64,000 bases of DNA from UBA7239 sp035430165 (GCA_035430165.1 DAOMGE010000003.1:1-64000); one strand, 5' to 3'; positions 41,582 to 51,493 are shown, numbered from the stretch's first letter. Program-made: numbers and translations. The notes: generated by a model from the letters alone, not told the origin.

Positions 41582-44094
41582 ACGGACTCGCGCAAGATCA
41601 GCATTGGCGGTACTTGCACCGCGCGATAACAGAACGCTGTGCCGGCGCCACCTACCAGTAGCGTCGACAACACAGGTACGCCAAGCCATAGCCAGGGGTG
41701 CGGCGCAAATCCCATCTTGAACAATTGTGTTTGCAGTGCCCACGCGGTGAGTTCCGCGCCACCTGCGGCCAGCACACCCGCTGCCAGCCCCAGGAAAATA
41801 AATTCCACCGCCAGGCTGCCGGCGATGAGTTTTTTGCTGGCGCCCAGCGTGCGCAGCAATGCGCTTTCGTGCAGGCGCTGGTCGATACTGGCGCGCAAAC
41901 AGGTCAGTAACACCAGCAAGCCGGCAGCGAGTACCAGCACGAGAATGACTTGCACAGCGATGCTGGCGCGATCGACGATGGTCTGTATCCGGCTGATCAG
42001 GTCATCAATCGGGTACGCGGTTACTGACGGAAAGTGACGCAGCATTTTCGCCATGGTTGCAGCGTGTTCTGCATCACGATGCACGCTGGTCATCCACGTG
42101 GCATTGAAATTGTCGAGCGCGCCGGGTGGAAACAGGAAAAAGAAATTCGGTGTCATCTTGTCCCATTGCAAGCTGCGCACGCTACTGATACTTGCATTGA
42201 TATGTGCATCGCCAATGGTGAATTGCAGTATGTCGCCAGGCTTTATGTTGAGCCGTTTCGCCAGTCCCTGTTCAATCGAAACCGGTATCGATGGGTCTGA
42301 GGCGTTGACCGCTGTTGCGCCATGCCACTGGCCGGCGACAATGCGGTTGTCTGGTGGAAGCTTTTCTGACCAGCTCAGGTTGATCTCGCGGTACACTTCG
42401 GTGACAGTTTCATCGAATAATTCGGTGGCTTCCCTGTTGTTGATTTGCGTCAGCCGTCCGCGCACCATCGGGTAGAGTGTGGGCGTGGCGATGCCGATGT
42501 CCTGCAAGCCGCTGCGCAAGGCATCCACTTCCTGCGGTGCAATATTGATCAGGAAGACATTCGGCGCATTGGCGGGTAATTGCAGTTTCCATTCATGCAG
42601 CAGTGACGTGCGCAATAACACCATGACTGCCAGCAACATGAAGCTGATGCCGAATACAATAATTTGCAACAGTGAGAGCCAGCGACGGCGCAGGACATTG
42701 GCAATGCCGAGTCGCCACACGCTGCCCGCTTGCATGCTGAGTGCGCGCCCGCCGCGCAATAATAAAAAACCGGCAATGGCGGCAGGCAATATCAACGCGA
42801 GCAAACCACCGACCAGTAATCCCACCATTTTTACTTGTTGGCTGTACAGGAACAGCAGCACAGCAATGCCTGGCAGTGCCAATAGCAGGCTGTGCTGGTA
42901 AATGCCGGCATCGGCATTATCACTGCGCAAGACGCGCCACGGCGGTACGGCTTGTAAACGCCAGAATGCGGGCCAGACAAACGTCAGCAGGCAAACCAGG
43001 CTCGTCGCGCCACCCATAAAAAACGGATAGAAACCGGCAGCGGGTAGTGAGGCTGGCACCCAGCTTGCCATCGCCTTCAGGAATACATGCTGCAACAATT
43101 CACCGCACAGGAAACCGCACGTGGTGGCGATCAGCCATAACCATCCCATCTGGCCTGCCAGTAAACCGAGGAGTCGTGCACGTTGTGCGCCGAGTGTTTT
43201 CATCACGGCGATAGCGTCAGTGTGTCGTTCACAATAGCGCTGCGCAGAAAATCCTGCCGCCAGTGCGGCGAGCAAGACGCCGAGGCTGCCCGCCAGTCGT
43301 AAAAACAATGCTGCTTTGTCGAGTGCGCCGGCGATACCGGGCTGGTTGTCCTGCAAACTGATGACGCGTTGTCCTTTGGTGAGTTGTGGTTTGAGCCAGT
43401 CAAAAAAAACGGCGAGATTTTTTTCGTCACCGGCAAACAGGTGGCGGTATTCAACGCGACTGCCCGGTAACACCAGTCCACTTGCCGGCAGGTCGGCATC
43501 GTTAATCATCACGCGCGCACCCATGCCATAAAAACTGCTGCCCGCATCGCCTTCGTGTAGCAGCACACGTTCTGCTACCAGATGCAATTCACCGACATCG
43601 ATGCGATCGCCAAGTTGTATGTCGAGTTGTGTCAGGATGTTCGCGTCGATCCACGCAGTACCGCGTACCGGGCCGTGTGCAACCTTTTCGGAGATGTTGT
43701 TGCTGTCGCGTGTTTCCAGCTGGCCGCGCAAGGGATAACTGTCTGACACGGCTTTCAGCGACGACAATACGGTGCGTTCATCACCCTGTGTGCCGGTCTT
43801 GTAAATCATGGTCGGGAAAATTGCGGTGCGTGCGGTGCGCAAGGATTGTTGTTGTGCGTGATGCAGCCAGTCCGTTGCAACCGGCTCGCTGGTTTGCAAC
43901 ACACGATCAGCGCCGAGATAGACACTCGCTTCACCTACCAGTGCGCCTTGTAAACGTTCGGCGAACAGACTGATACCGGTCACCATGGTGACGCCCAGCG
44001 TCAGTGCTGCAAACAGCAATGTCATTTCACCGCCACGCCATTCACGCAGCAACATGGTCCATGACAGCGAAAGGTGGCGGGAAAAAAAATTCAC
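41572..44094 (-). CDS. FtsX-type ABC transporter permease (YbbP-like)
   Basis: 840 residues (E. coli YbbP 804). First membrane helix at about 25-47, then a large periplasmic domain (to about 250), a block of helices, a second periplasmic domain and a final block ending near LLVGGAGTAFCYRAVQ. FtsX signatures appear twice (ALAAGFSAQRYCERHTDAIAVMKTLGAQRARL and LRASIDQRLHESALLRTLGASKKLI). With the YbbA-like ATPase directly upstream (4-base overlap) it forms an export-type ABC unit of unknown substrate, next to tesA as in E. coli. Confidence 0.9.
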   Translation of the reverse strand: MNFFSRHLSLSWTMLLREWRGGEMTLLFAALTLGVTMVTGISLFAERLQGALVGEASVYLGADRVLQTSEPVATDWLHHAQQQSLRTARTAIFPTMIYKTGTQGDERTVLSSLKAVSDSYPLRGQLETRDSNNISEKVAHGPVRGTAWIDANILTQLDIQLGDRIDVGELHLVAERVLLHEGDAGSSFYGMGARVMINDADLPASGLVLPGSRVEYRHLFAGDEKNLAVFFDWLKPQLTKGQRVISLQDNQPGIAGALDKAALFLRLAGSLGVLLAALAAGFSAQRYCERHTDAIAVMKTLGAQRARLLGLLAGQMGWLWLIATTCGFLCGELLQHVFLKAMASWVPASLPAAGFYPFFMGGATSLVCLLTFVWPAFWRLQAVPPWRVLRSDNADAGIYQHSLLLALPGIAVLLFLYSQQVKMVGLLVGGLLALILPAAIAGFLLLRGGRALSMQAGSVWRLGIANVLRRRWLSLLQIIVFGISFMLLAVMVLLRTSLLHEWKLQLPANAPNVFLINIAPQEVDALRSGLQDIGIATPTLYPMVRGRLTQINNREATELFDETVTEVYREINLSWSEKLPPDNRIVAGQWHGATAVNASDPSIPVSIEQGLAKRLNIKPGDILQFTIGDAHINASISSVRSLQWDKMTPNFFFLFPPGALDNFNATWMTSVHRDAEHAATMAKMLRHFPSVTAYPIDDLISRIQTIVDRASIAVQVILVLVLAAGLLVLLTCLRASIDQRLHESALLRTLGASKKLIAGSLAVEFIFLGLAAGVLAAGGAELTAWALQTQLFKMGFAPHPWLWLGVPVLSTLLVGGAGTAFCYRAVQVPPMLILRESVYN

Positions 44095-44798
44095 GCAGGC
44101 ATCTCGCGCAAGCTGCCATTTTCCATCAGCAACCGGCGCTGGCAGCGCGCGGCGAGGCGTTCATCGTGTGTGACCAGCACCAGGGTGGCACGACTGTCGC
44201 GATTCATCGCAAATAAAAGATCGCTGATGGTTGTGGCTGTCTGTGTGTCGAGGTTACCTGTTGGCTCATCGGCGAACAGGATGGCGGGTTGTCCGGCGAA
44301 AGCGCGTGCCAGTGCCACACGTTGTTGTTCACCGCCCGACAAGGTGCGCGGGTAATGATGCAGGCGTTCACTGAGGCCGACATGTGCGAGAAATTCCTTG
44401 GCGCGCTGTTCGCACTGCCTGTTATTTTCACCGCGCAACTCGAGTGGCAACATCACGTTTTCGAGCGCGGTCAGTGACGCGAGCAACTGGAAATTCTGGA
44501 AAACAAAACCGACCTTGCGCGCGCGCAATGCCGCCTTGGCTTCCTCATCAAGCCCGGTGAGCGACTGGCCATCCAGCACGATGTCGCCGTGTGTTGGCAA
44601 GTCGAGACCTGCCAGCAATCCGAGCAGGGTGGATTTGCCAGAACCGGATGCGCCGATAATGGCGACGCTGTCGCCTGCATCGACGCAGAAATTCACATCG
44701 TGCAGTAACGTCAGGTTGCCTGCAGGCGTGGACACACACTTCGTCAATTGCTCGACACGCAGTACGCTTTTGTGCAGTGGATTTTCCTGTACCGGCAT
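44091..44798 (-). CDS. ABC transporter ATP-binding protein (YbbA-like)
   Basis: 235 residues of LolD/MacB-type ATPase: Walker A IGASGSGKSTLLG, signature LSGGEQQRVALARAF, Walker B AILFADEPTGNLD. Its stop overlaps the YbbP-like start. Divergent from tesA, the conserved ybbA/tesA arrangement. Confidence 0.93.
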   Translation of the reverse strand: MPVQENPLHKSVLRVEQLTKCVSTPAGNLTLLHDVNFCVDAGDSVAIIGASGSGKSTLLGLLAGLDLPTHGDIVLDGQSLTGLDEEAKAALRARKVGFVFQNFQLLASLTALENVMLPLELRGENNRQCEQRAKEFLAHVGLSERLHHYPRTLSGGEQQRVALARAFAGQPAILFADEPTGNLDTQTATTISDLLFAMNRDSRATLVLVTHDERLAARCQRRLLMENGSLREMPA

Positions 44799-44896
44799 CG
44801 GTTTTCACTCCATGCCATCGACGGCATCGATGGTCTGTTCAGGTTTGCTGGTCTACTATAGGCGCCAATAGTGTTTTCGCCCATAAGGTCATTCAC

Positions 44897-45505
44897 GTGC
44901 TGTGTCGTTTGTCCGTCATTGTGTTGTTGTGTGCTGTTGCGCAGCTTGCGCCTGCCGCCACCGTGCTGGTGTTTGGTGACAGCCTCAGTGCCGGCTACGG
45001 CATCCGGGTGGAAGAAGGGTGGGTGCAGCTGTTGCAAAAACAACTGAAAACGCATGAATTTATCAATGCGTCGATCAGCGGTGAAACCAGCGGCAACGGT
45101 CTGGAGCGACTGCCTGCCTTGCTCAAGGAACACCAGCCGGATGTGCTGGTACTGGAGCTTGGCGCCAACGATGGTTTGCGCGGATTTCCTGTGGCGATGT
45201 TGCGCAACAACCTGCAAGCCATGATTGATCTCGGCAAGCAATTCCACTGCCGGATTTTGTTACTGGGTGTCCGCATCCCGCCCAATTATGGGCCTCGTTA
45301 CACACAATCGTTTGCCGATGTTTTCCAGTCGATTGCTGACAAGAATGACATTCCGGTTGTGCCGTTTTTCCTGCAAGCCATTGCCGGGGATGCCAATAAT
45401 TTCCAGGGCGATCACCTACACCCTAATGCAGCAGCACAGCCGGCTATTGCCAGAACCGTTTTGCCTGCGCTGCAACCCTTGCTGGAACCCTCCCGTGCAA
45501 ACTGA
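44897..45505 (+). CDS. tesA: Thioesterase/lysophospholipase/arylesterase TesA
   Basis: About 202 residues. Secreted SGNH hydrolase: signal peptide LSVIVLLCAVAQLAPAAT, block I VFGDSLSAGYG with the catalytic Ser, GANDGLRG with the Asn, and DHLHPNAA with the Asp/His. It hydrolyses acyl-CoA and lysophospholipid esters in the periplasm. I chose GTG at 44897, with AAGG 8 bases upstream, because the longer frame has no signal peptide. Overlaps the bioA start by 11 bases. Confidence 0.92.
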   Translation: MLCRLSVIVLLCAVAQLAPAATVLVFGDSLSAGYGIRVEEGWVQLLQKQLKTHEFINASISGETSGNGLERLPALLKEHQPDVLVLELGANDGLRGFPVAMLRNNLQAMIDLGKQFHCRILLLGVRIPPNYGPRYTQSFADVFQSIADKNDIPVVPFFLQAIAGDANNFQGDHLHPNAAAQPAIARTVLPALQPLLEPSRAN

Positions 45506-46784
45506 ACAGTTGCTGGCGCTGGATCGCCAATATATCTGGCATCCATACGCGGCAGCCGACAGTGCACTGCCTGTGTATGCCGTGCAATCCGCGCGAGGTT
45601 GTCTGTTGCAACTTGCCGATGGCCGGCAACTGATTGATGGCATGTCATCGTGGTGGAGTGCCATCCACGGTTACCAGAATCAGGTATTGGATGCAGCAAT
45701 CTACAAACAGCTGCAGTCGATGTCGCACGTCATGTTTGGCGGACTGACACATGAACCGGCAGTGCAGTTGGCGAAAACGCTGGTGGAAATGACACCGCCT
45801 TCGCTGGCGCGTGTGTTTTTTTCTGATTCCGGTTCTGTTGCTGTCGAAGTAGCCATGAAAATGGCATTGCAATACTGGCTCGCTAAAAAGGCCATGCATC
45901 GCACGCGATTCCTCGCATTGGCTGGCGGTTATCACGGCGATACTTTTGCAGCAATGAGTGTCTGCGATCCCGTGACGGGTATGCATCATCTCTTCAGTGA
46001 AAACGTGCAAAAGCAGTTTTTTGCGCCAAGGCCTGCCTGTCGTTTTGGTGAAACCTGCAGTGATGCAGATATTGCCGGTTTTGAAAAAATCCTGCAGCAA
46101 CATGCGCAGGAAATTGCCGCAGTGATACTGGAGCCGGTGGTGCAGGGCGCTGGCGGCATGTGGTTTTATTCGGCGCAGTATTTGCAGCGTGTGCGTGCCT
46201 TGTGCAACCAGTACGATGTGTTGTTGATCGCCGACGAAATTGCTACAGGTTTTGGTCGAACCGGTAAATTGTTTGCCTGTGAACATGCGCAGATCGAGCC
46301 GGACATTCTCTGCCTCGGTAAGGCGCTGACGGGCGGTTATATGACACTGGCTGCAACACTGTGCAGCGAGAAAGTGGCAGCGACGGTGTGCAGCGGCGAA
46401 GCCGGCGTGTTGATGCATGGCCCGACATTTATGGCGAATCCACTGGCATGCAGTGTGGCCAATGCGAGTATCGGCTTGTTGCTGTCGCAAGACTGGCAGT
46501 CAAATATTGCGCGTATTGAAACAGCATTGCGCGATGGACTGATGCCGGCAGGTCTGTTGCCGGGAGTAAATGATGTACGTGTGCTGGGCGCGATTGGCGT
46601 GATCGAGCTGGAACAGCCTGTCGATATGCAAATTATCCAGCCGTTGTTCATTGAACACGGCATCTGGTTGCGCCCTTTTGGTAAACTGGTCTACACCATG
46701 CCGCCGTTTGTGATCACGGACGTGGAATTACAAACGCTGACTGAAAACATTCTTCTTGTACTGGAGCGCTATCTGCATGTCTGA
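45495..46784 (+). CDS. bioA: Adenosylmethionine-8-amino-7-oxononanoate aminotransferase
   Basis: 429 residues from the GTG at 45495, the E. coli length. PLP-dependent; makes 7,8-diaminopelargonate in biotin synthesis. Typical features: YIWHPYAA, SWWSAIHGY, FFSDSGSVAVEVAMKMA and the PLP-Lys in LGKALTGGYMTL. No other biotin gene is in this window, so the pathway is scattered. The longer frame upstream of GTG overlaps tesA and has no similarity. Confidence 0.93.
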   Translation: MQTEQLLALDRQYIWHPYAAADSALPVYAVQSARGCLLQLADGRQLIDGMSSWWSAIHGYQNQVLDAAIYKQLQSMSHVMFGGLTHEPAVQLAKTLVEMTPPSLARVFFSDSGSVAVEVAMKMALQYWLAKKAMHRTRFLALAGGYHGDTFAAMSVCDPVTGMHHLFSENVQKQFFAPRPACRFGETCSDADIAGFEKILQQHAQEIAAVILEPVVQGAGGMWFYSAQYLQRVRALCNQYDVLLIADEIATGFGRTGKLFACEHAQIEPDILCLGKALTGGYMTLAATLCSEKVAATVCSGEAGVLMHGPTFMANPLACSVANASIGLLLSQDWQSNIARIETALRDGLMPAGLLPGVNDVRVLGAIGVIELEQPVDMQIIQPLFIEHGIWLRPFGKLVYTMPPFVITDVELQTLTENILLVLERYLHV

Positions 46785-47151
46785 ACTGTATCCTGCTATC
46801 AAATCACTGCATATGTTGTTTGCAACGATTTCCATTTGTGGATTGTTATTGCGCACGTTCTGGAAAATGACAGGCTCTGCCATGCTGGATGCCAAGCCTG
46901 TAAAAATCCTGCCGCATATCAATGATACGTTGCTGTTAGGGTGCGGTATTGCGCTGGCCGTTATCGCGGGCATCAATCCCTTTACCCATTTGTGGTTGCT
47001 GGCGAAACTGGGATTGTTGCTGGCTTATATTGGCTGTGGTGTTTTTATACTCAAGAAAGCGGAAAGCAATGCCACGCGAGCACTGGGCTTGTTTTTCGCA
47101 CTGGTGTGTTTTGCCGGCATGGGTGGCCTGGCTGCGATGAAACCGTTCTGA
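46777..47151 (+). CDS. SirB2-family membrane protein
   Basis: 124 residues from the ATG at 46777, overlapping the end of bioA by 8 bases. Four hydrophobic helices (LHMLFATISICGLLLRTF, TLLLGCGIALAVIAGI, LLAKLGLLLAYIGCGVFIL, LGLFFALVCFAGMGGLAA), with the SirB pattern RTFWKMTGS and LPHINDTLLL. First described as a regulator of invasion genes, but the family is general; the role here is unknown. Confidence 0.85.
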   Translation: MSELYPAIKSLHMLFATISICGLLLRTFWKMTGSAMLDAKPVKILPHINDTLLLGCGIALAVIAGINPFTHLWLLAKLGLLLAYIGCGVFILKKAESNATRALGLFFALVCFAGMGGLAAMKPF

Positions 47152-47163
47152 GTATTGTCAGGA

Positions 47164-48759
47164 TCAGTGCTCCCGCGTTGAACGGAACTCGATATCCGGC
47201 CAGCGTTCCTGTGTCAGGTTAAGGTTGACGCGGGTGGGCGCAAGATAGGTGAGATGATCGCCGCCATCCACCGCGAGATTTTCCGATATTTTTGATTTGA
47301 ATTCTTCCAGCTTGCGCGGATCTTTTGATGATAACCAGCGCGCAGTGTAGACGTTGATATTTTCGTAAATGCATTCCACCTTGTATTCGTCTTTCAGGCG
47401 ATACGCGACCACTTCAAACTGCAGTACACCGACGGCGCCGACAATCAGGTCGTTGTTGTTGAGCGGCATGAACACCTGCACCGAACCTTCTTCGGATAAT
47501 TGACGCAAGCCTTTCTGTAATTGCTTGGCTTTCAATGGATCTTTCAACCGTATGCGGCGAAACAATTCCGGTGCGAAATGCGGTATGCCGGTGAAGCGTA
47601 AATTCTCGCCATCGGTAAAGGTATCGCCGATCTGGATGGTGCCGTGGTTATGCAAGCCGATGATGTCGCCGGCGAGCGCTTCTTCTACCAACACGCGTTC
47701 GCCAGCCATAAAAGTTACGGCGTCGGCGATGCGGATATCCTTATCCAGGCGCACATGACGCATTTTCATGCCCTGCGTATATTGGCCAGAACAGATGCGC
47801 ATGAAAGCAATGCGGTCGCGGTGTTTCGGATCCATATTGGCCTGGATCTTGAACACGAAACCGGAAAACTTTTCTTCGTGTGGGTCGACGCGACGCGTTT
47901 CGTGTTTGTCAGTCACCAGCGCTTCGCGCGCCAGTGGCAGCGGTGCCCATTCGACAAAACCATCGAGCATTTCACGTACGCCGAAGTTGCCGAGTGCTGT
48001 ACCAAAAAAAGCAGGCGTCAGTGTGCCGGCGAGATATTCTTCCAGATCGAACTGGTGCGCCGCGCCGCGTACCAGTTCGATTTCCGTGCGCACATCATCG
48101 GCATAAGGCCCGAGCAATTTTGAAAAGTCTTCGCTGTCGATGCCCTTGATCTGGATATCTTCAGGTATCGTGTGGCCAAAACCCTGTTTGTACACATGCA
48201 CGGTATCCGTGTAGAGGTTGTACACGCCCTTGAATTCCTTGCCCATACCCAGCGGCCAGTTGATCGGCGCGACTTTGATGTGCAACACGGTTTCCACTTC
48301 ATCCAGCACTTCCATCGGGTCGCGGACATCGCGATCCATTTTGTTGACGAAAGTAAGAATCGGTGTGTCGCGTAAACGGCAGACATCCATCAGTTTGATG
48401 GTGCGATCTTCCACGCCTTTCGCGCCATCGATCACCATCAACACAGAGTCGACAGCGGTGAGTGTGCGGTAGGTGTCTTCGGAAAAATCTTCGTGGCCCG
48501 GCGTGTCGAGCAGGTTGACGGTGCGACCCTTGTACGGAAACTGCATCACCGACGAAGTCACCGAAATGCCGCGCTCCTGTTCCATGCTCATCCAGTCGGA
48601 TGTCGCGTGACGATCGCCTTTCTTGCCCTTCACTGAACCGGCAATCTGGATCGCTTGCCCGAACAGCAACAGCTTTTCGGTGATGGTGGTTTTGCCGGCA
48701 TCCGGGTGCGAGATGATGGCAAAGGTGCGGCGCTGGTCGATGTCTTCTTTAAAGCTCAT
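47164..48759 (-). CDS. prfC: Peptide chain release factor 3
   Basis: 531 residues. GTPase that removes RF1/RF2 from the ribosome. G motifs: ISHPDAGKTTITEKLL (G1), DTPGHEDFSED (G3), NKMDRD (G4). It lacks the EF-G domains IV-V and ends after a domain III-like part, as RF3 does. Start overlaps the stop of the helicase gene (ATGA). Confidence 0.97.
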   Translation of the reverse strand: MSFKEDIDQRRTFAIISHPDAGKTTITEKLLLFGQAIQIAGSVKGKKGDRHATSDWMSMEQERGISVTSSVMQFPYKGRTVNLLDTPGHEDFSEDTYRTLTAVDSVLMVIDGAKGVEDRTIKLMDVCRLRDTPILTFVNKMDRDVRDPMEVLDEVETVLHIKVAPINWPLGMGKEFKGVYNLYTDTVHVYKQGFGHTIPEDIQIKGIDSEDFSKLLGPYADDVRTEIELVRGAAHQFDLEEYLAGTLTPAFFGTALGNFGVREMLDGFVEWAPLPLAREALVTDKHETRRVDPHEEKFSGFVFKIQANMDPKHRDRIAFMRICSGQYTQGMKMRHVRLDKDIRIADAVTFMAGERVLVEEALAGDIIGLHNHGTIQIGDTFTDGENLRFTGIPHFAPELFRRIRLKDPLKAKQLQKGLRQLSEEGSVQVFMPLNNNDLIVGAVGVLQFEVVAYRLKDEYKVECIYENINVYTARWLSSKDPRKLEEFKSKISENLAVDGGDHLTYLAPTRVNLNLTQERWPDIEFRSTREH

Positions 48760-50144
48760 GGCGATGTTCTGGTCGGTTTATTGATGTCGGATGGTTTCTT
48801 GCGCAACGGTGCCGAACCGTCACGTGGTCTGTCGGCAGCAGGTTTTTCTGTAACCGGAGTCACCGGTTTTTTTGCAGACGATTTTTTGGCAGCCGTTTTT
48901 TTGTCTGCTGTTTTTTTGTTGTCAGTTTTCTTGTCGGTTTTCTTCTTTTTAGTGCCTGCTGCCTTGCCGGATGATTTCAGTTTTTTCGGGCCGTTGTAAC
49001 TGCCTTTCAGTTCCTTGATAACACGTTTTTCGAAATCCTGTTTCAGGTAGCGCTCGATGCTCGACATCAGGTTCCATTCGTGCGGGCCAATCAGTGAAAT
49101 GGCCAGGCCTGCATTGCCGGCGCGACCGGTGCGGCCGATGCGATGCACGTAGTCATCGCCTTTGCGCGGCATGTCAAAATTGATCACCATGTCCATGCCT
49201 TCGATATCAAGACCACGCGCAGCGACATCGGTGGCAATCAACACATTGATATGGCCCTGGTTCAATCGCGAGATGGCTTGCTTGCGATCTTTCTGGTCTT
49301 TCTCGCCGTGCAAGACATAAACTTTCGCCGCACTTTTACCCGCCTTGTGGGCGGTGATCAGCACACCACCGAGGCGATCAGCCTGGTCGCGGGTGTTGGT
49401 GAACACAATCGCTTTTTCAAATTTTTCGTTGCTGAGCAGCCACAGCAGCAAGCGCTCTTTGTGTTTTACATCGTCGGCCGTGATGATCTGTTGCACGGTA
49501 CTGCTGTTCAGTTCGCTGACCGGATTCAGTCGCAACACCTGCGGCTCGCGCATGACTTTGGCAGCGAGTTCGTACAGCGCGCCGCCGCTGGTGGCGGAAA
49601 ATAAAAGTGTCTGGCGATCCTTGTTGCAGGTATCGATCAGCGCCATCACGTCTTCGCTGAAGCCCATGTCGAGCATGCGGTCGGCTTCGTCCAGCACGAG
49701 AATTTCCAGGTCCTTGAAGTCGAGATGCCTGGCGCGTTCATGCTCGAGCAAGCGTCCGGGTGTGCCGATCAGGATGTCAGGATTCTTGCGGATCGCCGCG
49801 GCCTGGCGTTTGAAATCTTCGCCGCCGGTGATCAATGCGGCCTTGATAAAAGTAAATTGCGCCAGCAGTTCCACCTGTTTCAGTGTCTGCAAGGCGAGTT
49901 CGCGGGTTGGCAGCAGGATCAGGGCGCGAGTAGCGGTGCGCGGTTTGCTGTCCTGCAGGAGCTGGTGCAGCATCGGCAGCACAAAAGCGGCGGTCTTGCC
50001 GCTGCCTGTCTGGGCGATGACGCGCAGGTCCTTGCCTTCCAGTGCTGGCGGTATGGCCGTGAGCTGGACAGCGGTGGGTTCGGTGTAACCCAGCTGGGCA
50101 ACGGCTTTGAGCAGGCGTTCGTGCAGGTTCAGTGAGGTAAACAC
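48756..50144 (-). CDS. DEAD-box RNA helicase with Lys-rich tail
   Basis: 462 residues. RecA-like domain 1: Q motif (LGYTEPTAVQLTAIP), AQTGSGKTAAF, PTRELALQ, DEAD, SAT. Domain 2: VFTNTRDQADRL, IATDVAARGLDIEG and HRIGRTGRAG. After about residue 385 comes a 77-residue tail rich in Lys, Ala, Pro and Thr (KKKKTDKKTDNKKTADKK), likely an RNA-binding extension. Closest in pattern to SrmB/RhlE-type helicases that act in ribosome assembly; the exact one is not fixed. It is translationally coupled with prfC. Confidence 0.92.
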   Translation of the reverse strand: MFTSLNLHERLLKAVAQLGYTEPTAVQLTAIPPALEGKDLRVIAQTGSGKTAAFVLPMLHQLLQDSKPRTATRALILLPTRELALQTLKQVELLAQFTFIKAALITGGEDFKRQAAAIRKNPDILIGTPGRLLEHERARHLDFKDLEILVLDEADRMLDMGFSEDVMALIDTCNKDRQTLLFSATSGGALYELAAKVMREPQVLRLNPVSELNSSTVQQIITADDVKHKERLLLWLLSNEKFEKAIVFTNTRDQADRLGGVLITAHKAGKSAAKVYVLHGEKDQKDRKQAISRLNQGHINVLIATDVAARGLDIEGMDMVINFDMPRKGDDYVHRIGRTGRAGNAGLAISLIGPHEWNLMSSIERYLKQDFEKRVIKELKGSYNGPKKLKSSGKAAGTKKKKTDKKTDNKKTADKKTAAKKSSAKKPVTPVTEKPAADRPRDGSAPLRKKPSDINKPTRTSP

Positions 50145-50249
50145 GGTGGCGATTTGTCTGTGTCAGATCAGGGGCGTGCAGTGTAGCGGCTTATGGGGCG
50201 GGCTGCGTATTATTAACCCCTCCGGCATCTTGGTGTATCATAGCTCGCC

Positions 50250-50318
50250 ATGCCGGGGCACCCCGGCTTTTTTGTGCCCGCCCTGTGGGCGACGACGACT
50301 CAAACAGGTTTGACATGA
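50250..50318 (+). CDS. Candidate 22-codon leader ORF before hisZ
   Basis: ATG at 50250 opens a 22-residue frame (MPGHPGFFVPALWATTTQTG, then LT) whose TGA at 50316-50318 overlaps the hisZ ATG (ATGA), so the two could be translationally coupled. The first codons lie inside a terminator-type hairpin (50252-50273). A TATCAT at 50236-50241 could be the -10 box of the promoter. I see no Shine-Dalgarno site, and only one His codon, so a classical his attenuator is not shown. Too short for normal gene finding. Confidence 0.35.
   Translation: MPGHPGFFVPALWATTTQTGLT
50252..50273 (+). terminator. Terminator/attenuator-type hairpin upstream of hisZ
   Basis: GCCGGGG-CA-CCCCGGC followed by TTTTTT. A very GC-rich stem and a U-run placed 42 bases before the hisZ start, directly after a possible promoter -10 box. 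It would stop transcription before hisZ unless read-through is regulated, or it ends a transcript coming from upstream. Confidence 0.5.
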
Positions 50319-51493
50319 GCATTGCAGATCGCTGGTTATTGCCGGATGGCATCGAAGAGCTGCTGCCTGCACAGGCGGCGCGCGCCGAGCATTTGCGTCG
50401 CCAGTTGCTTGATCTCTACGCCAGCTGGGGCTACGAACTGGTGATGCCGCCGCTGGTGGAATTCACGGAGTCGCTGCTCGTGAACGGCAACCACGATCTC
50501 GACCTGCAAACCTGCAAACTCACGGACCAGCTCTCCGGTCGCCTGATGGGTGTTCGCGCCGACATCACGCCGCAAACAGCCCGTATCGATGCCCATGGCC
50601 TCAACCGTCCCGGTGCTACCCGCCTGTGTTACGCGGGTAGTACATTGCATGCCCGGCCGAAAACCGCGCTGGCTTCCCGCTCGCCAATCCAGATCGGTTG
50701 CGAGTTTTACGGTGTTGCCGGTGTGGAGGCAGATTGCGAAGTGATTGCCCTCATGCTCGAAACGGTGCGCATTGCCGGTGTGCAAAACGTGACGCTGGAT
50801 CTCGGTCATGTCGATATTTTTCGTGGGCTGGCAGAAATGGCGGCACTGGATGTGGAGCAGGAGCAAGTGCTGTTCGATATCCTGCAGCGCAAGGCTGGCA
50901 CTGAACTGAACGAATTTGTTAACGCCAGTGTGCCGGATAATGCCGTGGCGTATTTGCTGCTGGCACTGCCGACATGGAAAGGTGATCGCACTGTATTGGC
51001 GCGCGCTGCAGATGAATTGCACAAGGCACCAGTGCGTGTGCGTGCGGCAATGGCGCAATTGCAAAAAATAGCGGACAGCATGGCGCAACGCGCGCCCGAT
51101 GTGGCCCTGTATTTTGATTTGTCTGAATTGCGTGGCTATCACTACCATACCGGCGTGGTGTTTGCGTTGTACGTAGCCGGTTGTGGTGAGGCGATTGCCA
51201 ACGGTGGCCGTTACGATAATTTCGGTGCGGCGTTCGGGCGCGCGCGTCCTGCCAGCGGCTTCAGTACGGATCTCAAGCATTTGCTGGATCTCGGTGCTGC
51301 TGATCCTGGCAGCAAGACGGCCATCTGGGCTGCACTCGATGGCTCCGATGCACAGTGGCAGGCCATTGCTGCTTTGCGCACAAAAGGTGAATGCGTGGTA
51401 GCAGCCTGTGAAGGCGAAGTGCGTGATACGCGCTGTGATCGCGAACTGGTTTCCATGGATGGGCAGTACGTCATCAAAAATATTTCCGTCTAG
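50315..51493 (+). CDS. hisZ: ATP phosphoribosyltransferase regulatory subunit
   Basis: 392 residues from the ATG at 50315. A catalytically dead histidyl-tRNA synthetase paralogue that pairs with short-form HisG. Conserved patterns: LLPDGIEELLPAQAARAEHLRRQLLDL, YELVMPPLVEF, RADITPQTARI, FYHTGVVFALYV-type YHYHTGVVFALYVAG and GGRYDNF. Followed after 47 bases by purA, the usual hisZ-purA order in Pseudomonas-like bacteria. It implies a short HisG elsewhere. Confidence 0.95.
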   Translation: MSIADRWLLPDGIEELLPAQAARAEHLRRQLLDLYASWGYELVMPPLVEFTESLLVNGNHDLDLQTCKLTDQLSGRLMGVRADITPQTARIDAHGLNRPGATRLCYAGSTLHARPKTALASRSPIQIGCEFYGVAGVEADCEVIALMLETVRIAGVQNVTLDLGHVDIFRGLAEMAALDVEQEQVLFDILQRKAGTELNEFVNASVPDNAVAYLLLALPTWKGDRTVLARAADELHKAPVRVRAAMAQLQKIADSMAQRAPDVALYFDLSELRGYHYHTGVVFALYVAGCGEAIANGGRYDNFGAAFGRARPASGFSTDLKHLLDLGAADPGSKTAIWAALDGSDAQWQAIAALRTKGECVVAACEGEVRDTRCDRELVSMDGQYVIKNISV

